Shown piece by piece: positions 11,655-23,793 of a DNA stretch of 64,000 nucleotides. The first letter of the stretch is position 1; each line of letters opens with the position of its first letter. A program made the translations under genes and the position numbers. This DNA is from Bubalus kerabau. Taxonomy: Eukaryota > Chordata > Mammalia > Artiodactyla > Bovidae. The stretch is taken from contig NC_073637.1 of the NCBI RefSeq assembly GCF_029407905.1, forward strand, positions 53,196,501 through 53,260,500. The letters are read 5' to 3'. The notes beneath the pieces were generated by a model. That model did no database searches, had not been told where the DNA came from, and saw only the letters and a program-made list of their open reading frames with translations.

Positions 11655-13083
11655 TTATGTGCTGTTGCTTAGTCACTCAGTCATGTCTGACTCTTTGTGA
11701 CCCCATAGACTGTGGCCCACCAGGCTCCTCTGTCTATGCAGGTTCTCCAGGCAAGAAAACTGGAGTGGTATCTCACTGTAGTTTTGATTTACATTTCTCT
11801 AATAATGAGTGACATTGAGCATCTTTTCATGTGCTTGTTAGCCATCTGTATGTCTTCTTTTGAGAAATGTCTCTTTAGGTTTTTTGTCTACTTTTTGATT
11901 GGTTGTTTGCTTTTCTGGTATTGAGTTGTATGAGCTGCTTGTATATTTTGGAAATTAATTCTTTGTCAGTTGTTTCTTTTGCTATTATTTTCTCCCATTC
12001 TGAGGGTTGTCTTTTCACCTTGTTTGTAGTTTCCTTTGCTGTGCAAAAGTTTTTAACTTTAACTAGGTCCCATTTGTTTATTTTTGGTTTTATTTCCATT
12101 ACTCTAGGAGGTGGGTCATAGAAGATCTTGGTTTGATCTGTCATCGAGTATTCTGCCTTTGTTTTCCTCTAAGAGTTTAATAGTTTCTGGTCTTACATTT
12201 AGCTCTTTAATCCATTTTGAATTATCTTTGTGTATGGCATTAGGTAGTGTTTTAATTCTTTTGCATGTAGATGTCCAGTTTTCCCAGCACCACTTAATGA
12301 AGAGGCTATCTTTGCCCCACTGTATATTCTTGTCTCCTTTGTCAAAAATAAGGTATCCATAGGTGTGTCGGTTTATCTCTGGGTTCTCTGTCTTGTTCCA
12401 TTCGTCTATATTTCTGTTTTTATACCATACTGTTTTGATGACTGTAGCTTTGTAATTTAGTCTGAAGTCAGGAAGGTTGATTCCTCCAACTTCATTCTTC
12501 TTTCTCAAGACTGTTTTGGCTATTTGGAGTCTTCTGTTTCCATATGAATTGTGAACATTTTTGTTCTAGTTCTGTGAAAAATATCATTAGTTTTTTGATA
12601 GGGATTGCATTGAATCTGTAGATTGCATTTGGTATTATAGTCATTTTCACAATATTGATTCTTCCTACCCAGGGACATGGAATATCTCTCCATCTGTTTA
12701 CATATTCTTTTATTTCTTTTATCAGTATCTTATAGTTTTCTGTGGAGTGGTCAATAGAAACTTGCTGTAAGATTAGGGAACTCAAACAGGGGTTCTGTGA
12801 CAGGCTGAAGGGTCAGATGGGGAGAGAGATGTGTGGGAGGTCCAGGAGGGAGGGGACGTGGGTATACCTATGGCTGATTCTTATTGATGTATGATAGAAA
12901 ACCACAAAATTCTGTAAAGCAATTATCCTTCAATTAAAGTATTTAAAAATCAATTTAAAAAAGTAATAATACTGGAGTGGGTGGCCATGCCCTCCTCCAG
13001 GGGAATCTTCCCAACCCAGGGATCAAACCCAGGTCTCCCACATTGCAGGTGCATTCTTTACCATCTGAGCCACCAGGGAAGCC
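11655..13083 (-). mobile_element. Bov-tA SINE, antisense, split by an L1 insertion
   Basis: The two halves of one antisense Bov-tA lie at 11655-11768 and 12971-13083, the latter ending 'gccaccagggaagccc', the complement of the tRNA head. The segment actggagtgg is present at both edges of the intervening L1 (11759-11768 and 12971-12980), which is the L1 target duplication. Confidence 0.93.
11769..12970 (+). mobile_element. L1 with inverted 5' part (twin-primed), inserted in a Bov-tA
   Basis: The left part, about 11769-12765, reads as L1 ORF2 on the minus strand. Broken frames give recognisable L1 peptides such as [15 protein letters not shown] and [12 protein letters not shown]. The right part, about 12766-12970, is the bovine-type L1 3' UTR on the plus strand ('gtatacctatggctgattc', 'aagcaattatccttcaatt') and ends A-rich. 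This head-inverted layout with a flanking duplication is the signature of twin priming. The ORF2 frames are interrupted by several stops. Confidence 0.87.
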
Positions 13084-13085
13084 CA

Positions 13086-14297
13086 AGAAAGTTATAGCAA
13101 GATGTAAAAAGAAAAAAAAAATCACTCAATGTCATGAAACAGAGACAGATATATTCATATATATAGGACCATATTATGTATATTATGTTCACATTTAATC
13201 TCCTTGCAATAATATATACATAAATTCACATGTGACTAGAATTTTTATAAGCATCAAGTTTAGTGGCTGTTTGTCTTACTATGATTATTTAATTATTCTA
13301 TTATAAAATGTTTTGTTTTTTGCCTTTCATAATTAATTCAGATATAAGCATTAGCATTAATTCAGACAACAGGCTCACATCATGACCCCTAGATGAAAAG
13401 AATTCTGGAAAAAGAACATTTTGTTCTAACCTCAATCATGAAACGTGGCAAAGAGAAAGCTCAGAATCAGTCACATGACAGAAGATGTCATAGCATCAAA
13501 GTATTTCATTCACATATTTTACTATTAATTTCAGTTTTAAGAATCTTATTTTTCTAAATAAATTATTTGTTTGTAATTGAAAGAATAGGCATGTAATTTA
13601 AGAAGAAAAAGTTTATGTTGTGGCCACTACTACACACCATGACCATCACATGAGGATAACCATCTCCAGTTTTTTTAATGACAACTTTAGAAATTATTTA
13701 TACTTCAGATATTTATTTGTAAATTTATTTTAAAATTTTCATGGAAGAGCTGTTTCTATTCTTTCACTGTGAGCCTATGTATGTCCTTAAAACTAAATGA
13801 GAAAAATTGAAAGCATATTATAATGTAAATAATAACAAAAGTAGCAATGTGTTGATATAAATTCAATGAGTATCATACAGAATCTAAATGATAAAAAATT
13901 CTATTCTAGTGCTAAAGGGCACAAAGTTGGAAAATGAAAATCCACACTATATTCAATGTTAAAATGATTACATTTTATAAAGCTCTCATTCTTTGGAATC
14001 AAAATACAGAATTATCAAAAACTCCTAAAGTATTTTGGGTTATTTGGAAAAACGATATAGTATTTTGTCAAACTATCACATAGAAATTACAAGGAAAATA
14101 TTGAAGTATAAGAAAAAAGTTTAAGCTGCAAAATTAGAATGCACAATAAAAAGTAATAATTAGAATGTGGTATTGGCTGATATAAGAGTAGAAGATATTT
14201 GGAACAAATTTTATATGAAGGAGAAGATTATATCACACAAGATACTAATATAAATATGAGAAATATTTCCTATCATTATAATACATGAAAAAAATTT
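13086..14297. other. Intronic sequence, nothing recognised
   Basis: AT-rich intron without a nameable element or exon. Confidence 0.55.
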
Positions 14298-14539
14298 TAA
14301 AGAAAGATACGTTATGGTTCCATGAATAAAAATATTTTCTGTGATCAAAATATATATTGTGATCAAAATATATATCAAAATAAATATTTAAAGAATTATC
14401 AGAAGAAATAAAAATTTGAAAGAAAGAGATAAGATATGGTTCCATGAATAAAAACATTTTCTGTGATCAAAATATATAGTGATCAAAATACATATCAAAA
14501 TAAATATTTAAAGAATTATCAGAAGAAATAAAAATTTGA
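14298..14539. repeat. Two-copy tandem duplication, unit about 120-122 bp
   Basis: The first copy (about 14298-14419) and the second (about 14420-14539) share 'atggttccatgaataaaaa', 'ttttctgtgatcaaaatata' and a long identical end, 'aaataaatatttaaagaatt' onward. The offset is 122 at the left and 120 at the right, reflecting small indels. Each unit also contains a minor internal 'gatcaaaatatat' repeat. It is not a known repeat family to me. Confidence 0.92.
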
Positions 14540-15060
14540 CATTATATATACACACTCACACATATATATACCAATAAATATGAGACACAACAGTTTGATG
14601 TGCCTAATAGAAAAAATTTTTAGAAATTAATATGAAATTTATAATATATATAGAAATATACAAAATATGAACAGTGAGTTCATAAAGAAAAAATGTTAAA
14701 AAGCTAATATACAGTAAAAATACAAGAATAAATATTTCTAGTGATTTCAAAAAATAAATGAAAAAACTATGTAATAATTTTCAAACAGAAAATTGTCTAA
14801 GAACTGAAAAACTGCAAACACTCTCAGTGGAGATATCCTGGTATTTTCATGCCTCACTAATGGGAATATAAGTGTGTGTATGATTTCTGAAAGATAACAA
14901 ATTATCAAAAGTATTTACTCATATTTTATAAATATCTGTCTCTCAAGTTATATACAGATTTTCTTTGCTGTTTTGTTTAAAGTAGCAAAATCATGAATGT
15001 TTAATAAGCAAAGGAGTAAATGTAGCAATTAGAAAACAAGTCTTATAAGAATAATTATGG
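14540..15060. other. Intronic sequence, nothing recognised
   Basis: A/T-rich with short TA and CA runs near 14545-14570. No gene or nameable repeat. Confidence 0.5.
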
Positions 15061-15062
15061 AT

Positions 15063-15278
15063 GGGGAGCTTCCAGATGGCACCAGTGGTAAAGAATTCAC
15101 CTGCCTTTGCAGGAGACATAAGAGACATGGATTTGATCCCTAGGTCAGGAGGAGGACAGGGCAACTCGCTCCTGTATTCTTGCCTGGAGAATCCCATGGA
15201 CAAAGGAGACTGGTGGGCTATAGTCCATAGGGTCACAAAGAGTCAGAGATGACTGAAGTGACTTAACAAACACAAAGG
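15063..15278 (+). mobile_element. Bov-tA SINE, sense, diverged
   Basis: The tRNA-derived head and Bov-A body are both present: 'gtggtaaagaattcacctgcc', 'tattcttgcctggagaatcc' and 'gggtcacaaagagtcag'. Divergence in the head suggests an older copy. Confidence 0.92.
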
Positions 15279-15279
15279 T

Positions 15280-16265
15280 TCATGACATATTACCAGCTAG
15301 AGTAAAAAATAGATTCAAAACAGTATATATTATAATGTAATGAGATAGCTTGTGCATGTTGTATCTGTGTGTCTTTGTGTATTTGTGAACTGAAGGATTT
15401 ATTACAAAATGGTAACTATGGTCATCTCATGGTAATGGAGTTAAGAGGATTTTTTCTTTTTATGCTAGCCCTTGATTTCTAAGACTTTTTACTTTTAATA
15501 TCTAGTGACATTAGAAAAAACATATTCTGGTTTGTTTATATCTCATCTGAGTTTCAAGAATATTTCCCACTGTATATCACTTAATGATTTAGTCTGAATT
15601 GTAAACTGGAAGAGTTGAATATTAATATAAAAATGAACATTGACTAATTTCATGCTCAATAAGTTAGACTTTCAAATCAATCAGAACCATAAAATGAAAC
15701 TTCATATTTGAACTTTTCAAATTTACAATCTGTTATCATACTAAAATAATAATGAAAAAACAATTGTGAAGAAAAAAGTACTTTTTAAAGTTAAAAATTA
15801 GACAGTAAATAATTGTGTGTATATCAAAATTAATCTTTTTCTAAAAATTCTTTTATTGTCCAGATAATAGCCCTATATCAAGAGAAGCAAACTGAAAATG
15901 TACATATATATAGAATATATATATATGTGTGTGTGTGTGTGTACATCTTGTTCTTGATGTCAACTAAAGGAGAAAACATTGAATATTTTGAATTGTTTAA
16001 ATTAATAAATGCTATTAAAGGTCAGACTTTAAAATTGAGGCACACATTTTCCACAGCTCAATATACAGATCTTCAGTGGTAAAATTAAGTAAAATTTGAC
16101 AAAATATACTCATTAACCCACACTCTTATGAATATATAAACATTTTAATAACCCCAGAAAATTCTATAGTTTTCCAGTCAATGTCTATCTTCACAAGCAA
16201 CTACTCTACTAATTTGTTTCATCAAGAATTACTTTTGCCCTTTCTAAATATTCATATAAATTAAA
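15280..16265. other. Intronic sequence with (TA)n(TG)n microsatellite
   Basis: The compound TA then TG tract spans 15914-15942. The remaining AT-rich sequence shows no nameable element. Confidence 0.6.
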
Positions 16266-16269
16266 TGTT

Positions 16270-17740
16270 ATAATATGTATTGCTTTCTTTTTTGATCTTT
16301 TTCACTCAGCATGATGTTTTTGAGATTCATCCACATTGTTTGTGCCAACAGCTTGTTCCATTTTATTGTTGAGCAACATTTTGTGAATTGTTCATTGTCT
16401 GTGTAAAGATACAACGAACATTCATACCTAAGTTTTTATATGGATACATTTTCATTTGTCTTAGGTAAAGATCTAAAAGGAAATTGTTGAGTTACTGGGT
16501 TAATATATTTTTAACTTCATTTTAAACACTTGTAATCAGCTTTCCAAAGTCATTGACCTATTTTTACTACACCATGAACATATGGAAGTTCTGATTGTTC
16601 CACATCTTCAACAACATTTGAGATCAGCCTTAATTGTGTTTTTATTTTTCATCTCTAACTATTGAATATTTTCTTATGTGTTTCCTGATCATTTATTGAT
16701 ATATCTTAAAAAAGTTTCCTGTTTTTAACTAGGTACTTCATTTGTCTTTGGAGAAGGCAATGGCACCCCACTCCAATGCTTTGCCTGGAGAATCCCATGG
16801 ATGGAGGAGCCTGGAAGGCGCAGTCCATGGGATCGCTAGGAGTCAGACACACTTACGACTTCACTTTCACTTTTCACTTTCATGCATTGGAGAAGGAAAT
16901 GGCAGCCCACTCCGGTGTTCTTGCCTGGAGAATCCCAGGGATGGGGCAGCCTTGTGGCTGCCGTCTGTGGGGTCACACAGAGTCGGACACAACTGAAGTG
17001 ACTTAGCAGTCATTTGTCTTTATAATTGTAATTTGTATACTTATACAATCTTTATACCATTTTTTACAAATATATACATTACAAATTTTTTTCATCCTAT
17101 GATTACTTTTTCATTTTCTTTCACTTTCTTTAGTTTAAATTTTGACAAAGTTCAATTTAAATAATCTTTATATGTTTTAGTGCTTTCTAAGTAGTCTGAC
17201 AAATATTTGCTTATCCAAAGATGGAAAGATATTCTTCTGCATTTTTTTCTGAAGCTTCAAAATTATAGACTTGGCATTCAGGTCAGTGATCAATCTCAAC
17301 CTGTTCAAAAGCATGGAGAAGTCTAGGTTCATTTCTAGTCTATGTGGCTATTATACTAAACAAGAATGAACATGGCTTATGTTCAAAGAATCTTCGAAAT
17401 GACAACCAAATAAATTATGTGTCCCATCTGGCTGCTTCTGAGTACAGTTAAGATTAAGCATATTTTAAGTAGTTTTTAAAACATGACTGCTTGATTAAAT
17501 AGATTTTGCTAGAGAAATTCCTTTCACATTTTTCTCCCTATCTCTATGATAAGGAGAGATACCTCTTTACTTTTTTACTACTTAGTGTGATTATCTATAA
17601 TCAATTTATCCTTTTGTACATAGATGCAAGATACACTTCATTCTTGTTGTTAAATTCTCTGAACTTCATTTATCTCCTTATTGTTATTGAATATCAAAGA
17701 TTCACCCAGCATTTTTTCTCAGTATACTGAGGGATAATTA
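16270..17740 (-). mobile_element. Old L1 (L1M-type), antisense, split by a Bov-A2
   Basis: Reverse-strand L1 landmarks: 'ttttgagattcatccacattg' (16318), then 'ccaaagtcattgaccta', a 'gaatattttcttatgtgtttcc' stretch, and beyond the SINE 'tgcttatccaaagatgg' and 'ggcattcaggtcagtgatcaat'. It is strongly mutated. The Bov-A2 at 16750-17009 interrupts it. Confidence 0.6.
16750..17009 (+). mobile_element. Bov-A2 dimer SINE, sense, with 12-bp target duplication
   Basis: Two Bov-A monomers are joined by a 'cactttcacttttcactttc' linker. A perfect 12-bp duplication, tcatttgtcttt, lies at 16738-16749 and 17010-17021. It has landed inside an older antisense L1. Confidence 0.96.
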
Positions 17741-17759
17741 CAAAAGATGTAATACTTTG

Positions 17760-19510
17760 TCACTATTTATTGTTTATTTTATAGATTTGCTGGGTTCCTG
17801 ACATAACCATAGAATTCATGAGCCTAAAGGACATAATCAAGGAATAGTAATTAGAATGAATAAACAAAAATCTATAGCTAGAATTCCCACTTGTGTAATT
17901 GGTAGACTTCCTCCTTCCTAAAATGCTGTCAGTGTCCCCATAAATGTTCTTGAGCAGTCACTATAGTTCTCTTTTTACTATAGTGGACACTGATTAATCT
18001 TTTCTCTTTTCTTTTTCTTCTCTTCTTTGCTTCCTGAATTTCTCATATAACCTTTTAATATTCATGTTAATATCTCTTCATCCTAATTGCTGCTCCTCTC
18101 AGTGCAACACAGTGATCTGTCTCCTTTCTTGTAGGTATACTGTTGAGGGAGAGAATAACTTTCCCACAAAAATTATCAAAAGTGGATAAATGACTTGCTA
18201 GACCATAAAAACAAATGGCCATAGAGTATACTCTATGGCAGTGCACTCTACTAATTTAACTGTACTCCTAAGTCCCTGTCTCCAGAAAGATTTGAAGGAG
18301 AGTAGTATAACGCAATCCAATTTGTAGTTTCTGAAGATTTCCACCTTCAGAGTTAGAACCAGTCCTTGTATCCTGATTATCTCTCTTGTATAATACAATG
18401 TCTATGAAATGAAGATACTTTACTGCCTGACTTACTGGAATAGAGTACATGTTTGTGTGTGTGTGTTAGTGTGGTAATTACATATGTGATATTAACAACT
18501 GTATACTCAATAAATAAAAAGAAATAATAACATATTTTTCTCATTTATCTATTATATTAATGAGATCCAAATGACATTTATTTTGCTTACTGTTAATCCA
18601 GCTATGATCTTAGTAATTGTCTTATATAGAAAATACAGATTACATAAAACACAGAAATTGAGGACAGAAATGGGTTTTTCTATGAACGAGCTTGAAACAG
18701 TTGCTATATTGTGGCTAGTATTCTCCTGCCCCAAATTTTAATTTACTTAAGATATATTGCATTGCCATAGGACATACAAGTAATTTTTTTTAATGGCAAT
18801 TAAAATTTTGATGCACCATAGGCAGTTAATGATTCTTCTCTTTAGATATCATTCTTTACTTTGGAATATTCAAATTAATGATTGGAGAGATCTCAAGGAC
18901 AGACAGGGTTTCTAGAACTTTTTGTCAACATAAAAGACTCTTTCAAATCTGAGTAAGGCAAGGATTCAAGAGTATACACAATCATTTGTTGTTTATACTA
19001 GGCACATTGCCAAAAAGAATTGAGGTGGCTTTTATTAAAGAAACAGACTAAATTAAACCATTAAAACATGGATTAAAACATAAAAGATGCCACCATCAAA
19101 TTTAACTATGTTCATTGGATTATATTTATTCAATCTTTTATAGCAAATCTATGAAAGGTTTACTTCCATTAGCCTGTTTTCTGTTAAATAGCACTGATAT
19201 GTCATTAACTAACAGTATTTCTTATGCAAGTATCTCATTCTTCACAAACATTCATTTTTCATCTGTAAATGGCATATCAAAAGTCCTGTTTCTCTCCCAG
19301 AGAGCGACTCAATGTTATAATAAATTTGTTAATAACTAAAATTTTAATTTAGCAATGCAAAATCTTGAATAAAAATTTTAGATTAGGCATCCAGATTAAT
19401 TCTTTTTGAATTATTTAAGATTTTTTAATATATGTATTCTAAAGGAATCTATGGGTATTACAAATTAACATTTTCTGAATATACAGGTTATATCAGGCTA
19501 TTTATATGCA
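17760..19510. other. Intronic sequence, nothing recognised
   Basis: AT-rich intron. The small open frames at 18198-18450 and 19115-19339 encode unrelated low-complexity peptides without domain, splice context or sequence relation to CUB/Sushi proteins. Confidence 0.55.
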
Positions 19511-19514
19511 ACTG

Positions 19515-19605
19515 TTATAACATCATTTCAGATATTCTTCCTAGTACTTCTACTATACAGATGAGGAAAAGTTCAGAAATACCAATAACATTAACAAGAT
19601 AAAAA
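19515..19605 (-). mobile_element. MIR fragment, antisense, weak
   Basis: Only the MIR-like stretch 'tctactatacagatgaggaaaag' and its neighbours match the reverse MIR core. Confidence 0.4.
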
Positions 19606-19609
19606 AAAA

Positions 19610-21165
19610 TAGGTTTCTAAGAGATTGAAGTTTGAATATAAATAGGTTAAAGCATAGCTCATTGGTTACATTTATTTTTATGTTTCAATTATACTATTTT
19701 TGAATGATGGATTATAAGATTTACTTGATTTGCTTTTAAAAGAAGATTTACTTTAAATTAGACAACTATACAATCAGGTAAGCTTACTAACCATTTATTT
19801 TATTATTTTTGTATTAAATCTAACTTAAAAGGTCAAGAGCATTAAAGGGTATAAGGAAAGGACCCATATTTGTATCAGGATCCACTTTTTAAAAATTTAC
19901 CCTTTTGCTATTATGACATAACATACATCCAAAGCATATTTGTGTCATAAAATGATTGTATCAAAGACAAGTAATCTTTCATAGATGTTTAAATTTGATG
20001 ATCTTAATATATCTAGAAGACATTGAGCCTTCATAGAAAAATAATTAAATTTATCAAATGAAAAATATATATAATTAAGTGCATGGTTATCACTTTTTAG
20101 AAGACATTTTTATTCTATCTATAAATGGTACTTTTAAAAAAATCACTACTTAAATATATATAAATTCAAAAGTGGTATTTAACAAATCTTTAACTTACAT
20201 TGATTTTATAAATATTATAATAGTAATTTGGGCCAAAGTTTGGAAAGAAAAATAAACTTGTTTTAAAGGATTCAAGAAATATAATTATTTTCTAAATAAT
20301 ATTCCTCACTAAATGCAGATTTAAAGACACTAATATTAGAAAATGTCAGTGACCATAAATTTGTACCAATGCATGTATGAAATGTAAGGACTTTACAAAA
20401 ATCAATGGAAAGATCTGATAATAAAATCTTATCTTCAACTTCCACATATTAAAAATAGTGTACATATATTATATTTCTTTAAAAATTTTCTTCTTTGAGG
20501 TATTTACAGTTCAAAAATAAAATTGCAGGAGATTGCCATGTATGTTACACTTCTCTTGGTGGATAGAAGGGCTAAAATATGCATATAATGTTAAACCTTG
20601 CCATGAAAGCTACCAATATGTTTGCAATATGTTTTCTTCACCTACATGAACCAATCTGAGCAACCTCATTTCATTCATTTTTAAATTATAATTTATAATT
20701 ACAAAAATAAAATATTTGGGGGTGAGATGTGATCATTGGAAAAGCCTCAACTGAAAAGAAAATTAATATTAATCAACCCATTGCCACACCATATCTATTG
20801 CTATACTGATACTGTTTGATGTGTCATTTTGAATTTACATATGAATTTCCTATATTCATTGTATGCTTTTTAAAAATATATTTACATATACAAATATGTA
20901 ACTCTAAAACATACAGATTATGAAGCATTATATTAGCATGAACACCAATAAGCCTACAACTTGACAAAGACCATCAAAATATTTCTTTATTTCTTATCCA
21001 TCCCTGGCCTTAGTCTGAATCTCACCAGGAACAGGCATTTTTATATTATGGCCATTATTTTCTCAAATTTTTACAGAAAAATGATTTAATTATGCATGCA
21101 TGTATCCCTAAACAACAGAAAGTTTAATTTTTCTTATTTGCAAGTTTTGTAAAATATATATCATA
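19610..21165. other. Intronic sequence, nothing recognised
   Basis: A very AT-rich stretch. No gene, RNA gene or nameable repeat seen. Confidence 0.5.
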
Positions 21166-21169
21166 CTGT

Positions 21170-21720
21170 TATAGTTTTCTGAAACTCGTTTTTTGACTCC
21201 ACATAATGTTTCTAAGAAACATGTAAATTTTAAGAGTCATCCATATTTTGGTCCCTTGCTTTAGTTTATCCATTTTCACTCATCTGTATTCAATCTTATG
21301 CATATATTATACTTCACTTAGGAATATAATGCACTATATTGGTTTATTTTCTAAAAGATAGTTTATATTGCCTTCAGTTTTGCTATTACAAATAATACAA
21401 CTATGATAAACTTGTATATATTTTCTAGTACAGAGTGTGAGAGATCCTCTCAGATCCCAGAGAAGAAGGGCTAGTTCAGTGTATACAGAAGACGCAATTG
21501 TTTAAATTTACTCACATTCCCATAATGCAAATTGTTTTCCCAAGTGTTCATGCTAGTCTACAATATCACTGATAATATATAATGATAAATTACAATTGAC
21601 AATGTCTTCATATTAGACATAGTCAACATGATGTTTTTCAGGGATTTTAATTTTTGATAATTTATTGGGTATAAAATGTTGTCTCATGGTTTGAATTTGT
21701 GTTTTTATGATTGAAATAAA
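21170..21720 (-). mobile_element. Possible old L1 3' region, antisense
   Basis: It loosely follows the reverse L1 3' region: 'agagtcatccatattttgg', 'ggaatataatgcactatattgg', then a 'cttcagttttgctattacaaat' stretch. Strong divergence makes the family call weak. Confidence 0.35.
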
Positions 21721-21869
21721 CCTTTCTTTAGTATTATGTGCCACTCCTGAGGGTTTGGATTTAAGGTAGGAGGAAAAAGACATGAGTCAAGGAAAATTCT
21801 AGATTTTATTGTCATAGAAACCTGAAGAAAAAAATCTAGTTATATTTTTCTGGATGAAGAAGATAGACA

Positions 21870-22740
21870 ATGATCATGTTGGGGTGGAGGTGGAAATACG
21901 ACTTTGGTTTGATCATTTTAATTTCTAGGTCTATTAGGCACACTGCTTTTTCCCTTTCGTTAGGCACACAAGTAGCAATGTCAAGTGAGTATTTAATATG
22001 CAATCATGGAGTCAATGGGAGAAGGAAGCAATGTGAAAGCAAAGTGTTGGACAAGAATGCGTTGGGAAAGAGTGAGAAAAAAATCTGAGGACTGAGGTAT
22101 GACATTCCAGGTATAGAGTACATGTAAGTCAGGAAAAAGCAACAGAGGAGGATTAAAAGACAGAGGAGCAGGGAAGTTAGAGGAGATCAAGTGAGTGGTA
22201 TCTTGGGAGCAAAGAAAGTAGAAGGAGGAACAATGAACATCTATGACACATGCTGATGTCAAGCCTTCCTCAAGTTCAATGAGAGTCAGGAATTGCCCAT
22301 TGGATTTAGTGACATACAGGTCATTTAAAATGTCAAAAAAGTTACTTTTTTCAGCAGCATTGAGGGCAAAAGTCAGATTGAACTGGATTGGATCAGGAGA
22401 GAATGGGAAGAAACAAAATGGAAACAATTATAGACCAATGTGTATACAATGAAATTTTAATGTAGAATTTACAAAAACAAAATATTGTCCAGAGGGAAAT
22501 GTGGAAATAACAGAATTAATTATATATATATACTTTTCAATCTATATTTATCTTATGGGAGATACTCATGTTCACATTTCAGGATAATAGGAATAATTCC
22601 GTAAAGAAGAAATTTTAATGATGAAGAAGAAAGAAAAACAGTTGCTAGAATATGTTCATAAATGAGAGGAGATAGTGTCCAGTGCACAGGCGAGGGAGCA
22701 GACTCAAGGAGGATAAGAAATTCATTCACAAGAACATACT
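21870..22740 (+). mobile_element. Ancient mammal-wide interspersed repeat, family not named
   Basis: The G/A-rich text ('gaattgcccattggatttag' at 22290, then 'gacatacaggtcattt', 'caaaagtcagattgaactgg' and 'gagagaatgggaagaa') resembles a common old mammalian repeat that I recognise by pattern but will not name. It explains the overlapping open frames at 21870-22088, 21993-22427 and 22243-22452, which are not genes. Confidence 0.45.
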
Positions 22741-22744
22741 TTCT

Positions 22745-23783
22745 TAGGCATTACACTACATGATCACACCTCATATGGATGTTCAGAAGTATGTCTTTTT
22801 TGTGGCCTTAAGAGCTTGCTGCTGGTTCATATCTGTGTTAAGGCTCAAAGTTGCTTTTAATCCTGGCTTGTGATGACTTGGCAATATAATTACCACAATA
22901 ATTTAGTAAGACTGTGGTCTTTGAGTTTTATCTGTTACCAATTATATTCAAAGCTTTGACTTTTATTTTCTAAACATAATTCTAAATTAGGATTGGTTGA
23001 TTTTTCCTCATTGCCCTTTTTTGGTCTCTCTCACAAAACAAACAAACAAACAAACAAATTCTTGGTAGCTATCATGAAACCAAATGAAACATGAGAATTC
23101 TGTGTAAAGATGGTACCCTTAATCTCACTATTATTTAAAATTTTTGAGGCCCTTGCTCTTTAATCCTTTTTCAATCTTTTTAATATTGATATTTGTATCC
23201 AGAAGAAGTTGGCTGTTCCAGTTATAGGAGGTTGTTATCTCTAAACTCTCTTGCCTTTGATCTCTGCTTGAAAACCAGCCAAATATAGCTCAAACACTTT
23301 TTTTACAATATAAATGTATATTGTAATATATTTGTAAAGGCAAATCATTTATAATGTATTTCTAAAGGAAGGCAATTTTGCACATCACTTTCTGGCTTTT
23401 TAAGCCACTTTTTGTAGAATGAAAAGCTGAATAAGCTCATGATAAGCCCTCAAAGTCAAATACTTTACCAAAATCTGTGCCACAGCCTAAAATAGATGTT
23501 TATATTTCTAGCATGTGATGTCTATTTCCTCAAAACCCATTGCCTACTGCTAAGCAAATTGTACCTATTTTACATTTTTATTGTGGCAGTGTAACATGTA
23601 AATAGCTATTCCACAGATATTTTACAAATAAGCAGATGAGTAGCCAAAAAAGGATAGAAAATTATTCTAGTTTTAACACAATGTTAGTTAAAAATGACTA
23701 TACGATAACCTAGTTTAAAAATAGCAAGATGTCACCAGAAAGTCATATGAATTTTTTTCCAAATGATACGGCCTTTTCTAGTT
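22745..23783. other. Intronic sequence with (CAAA)n tract
   Basis: A CAAA tetranucleotide repeat spans 23033-23058. No exon or named element otherwise. Confidence 0.55.
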
Positions 23784-23793
23784 CAGATAGACT

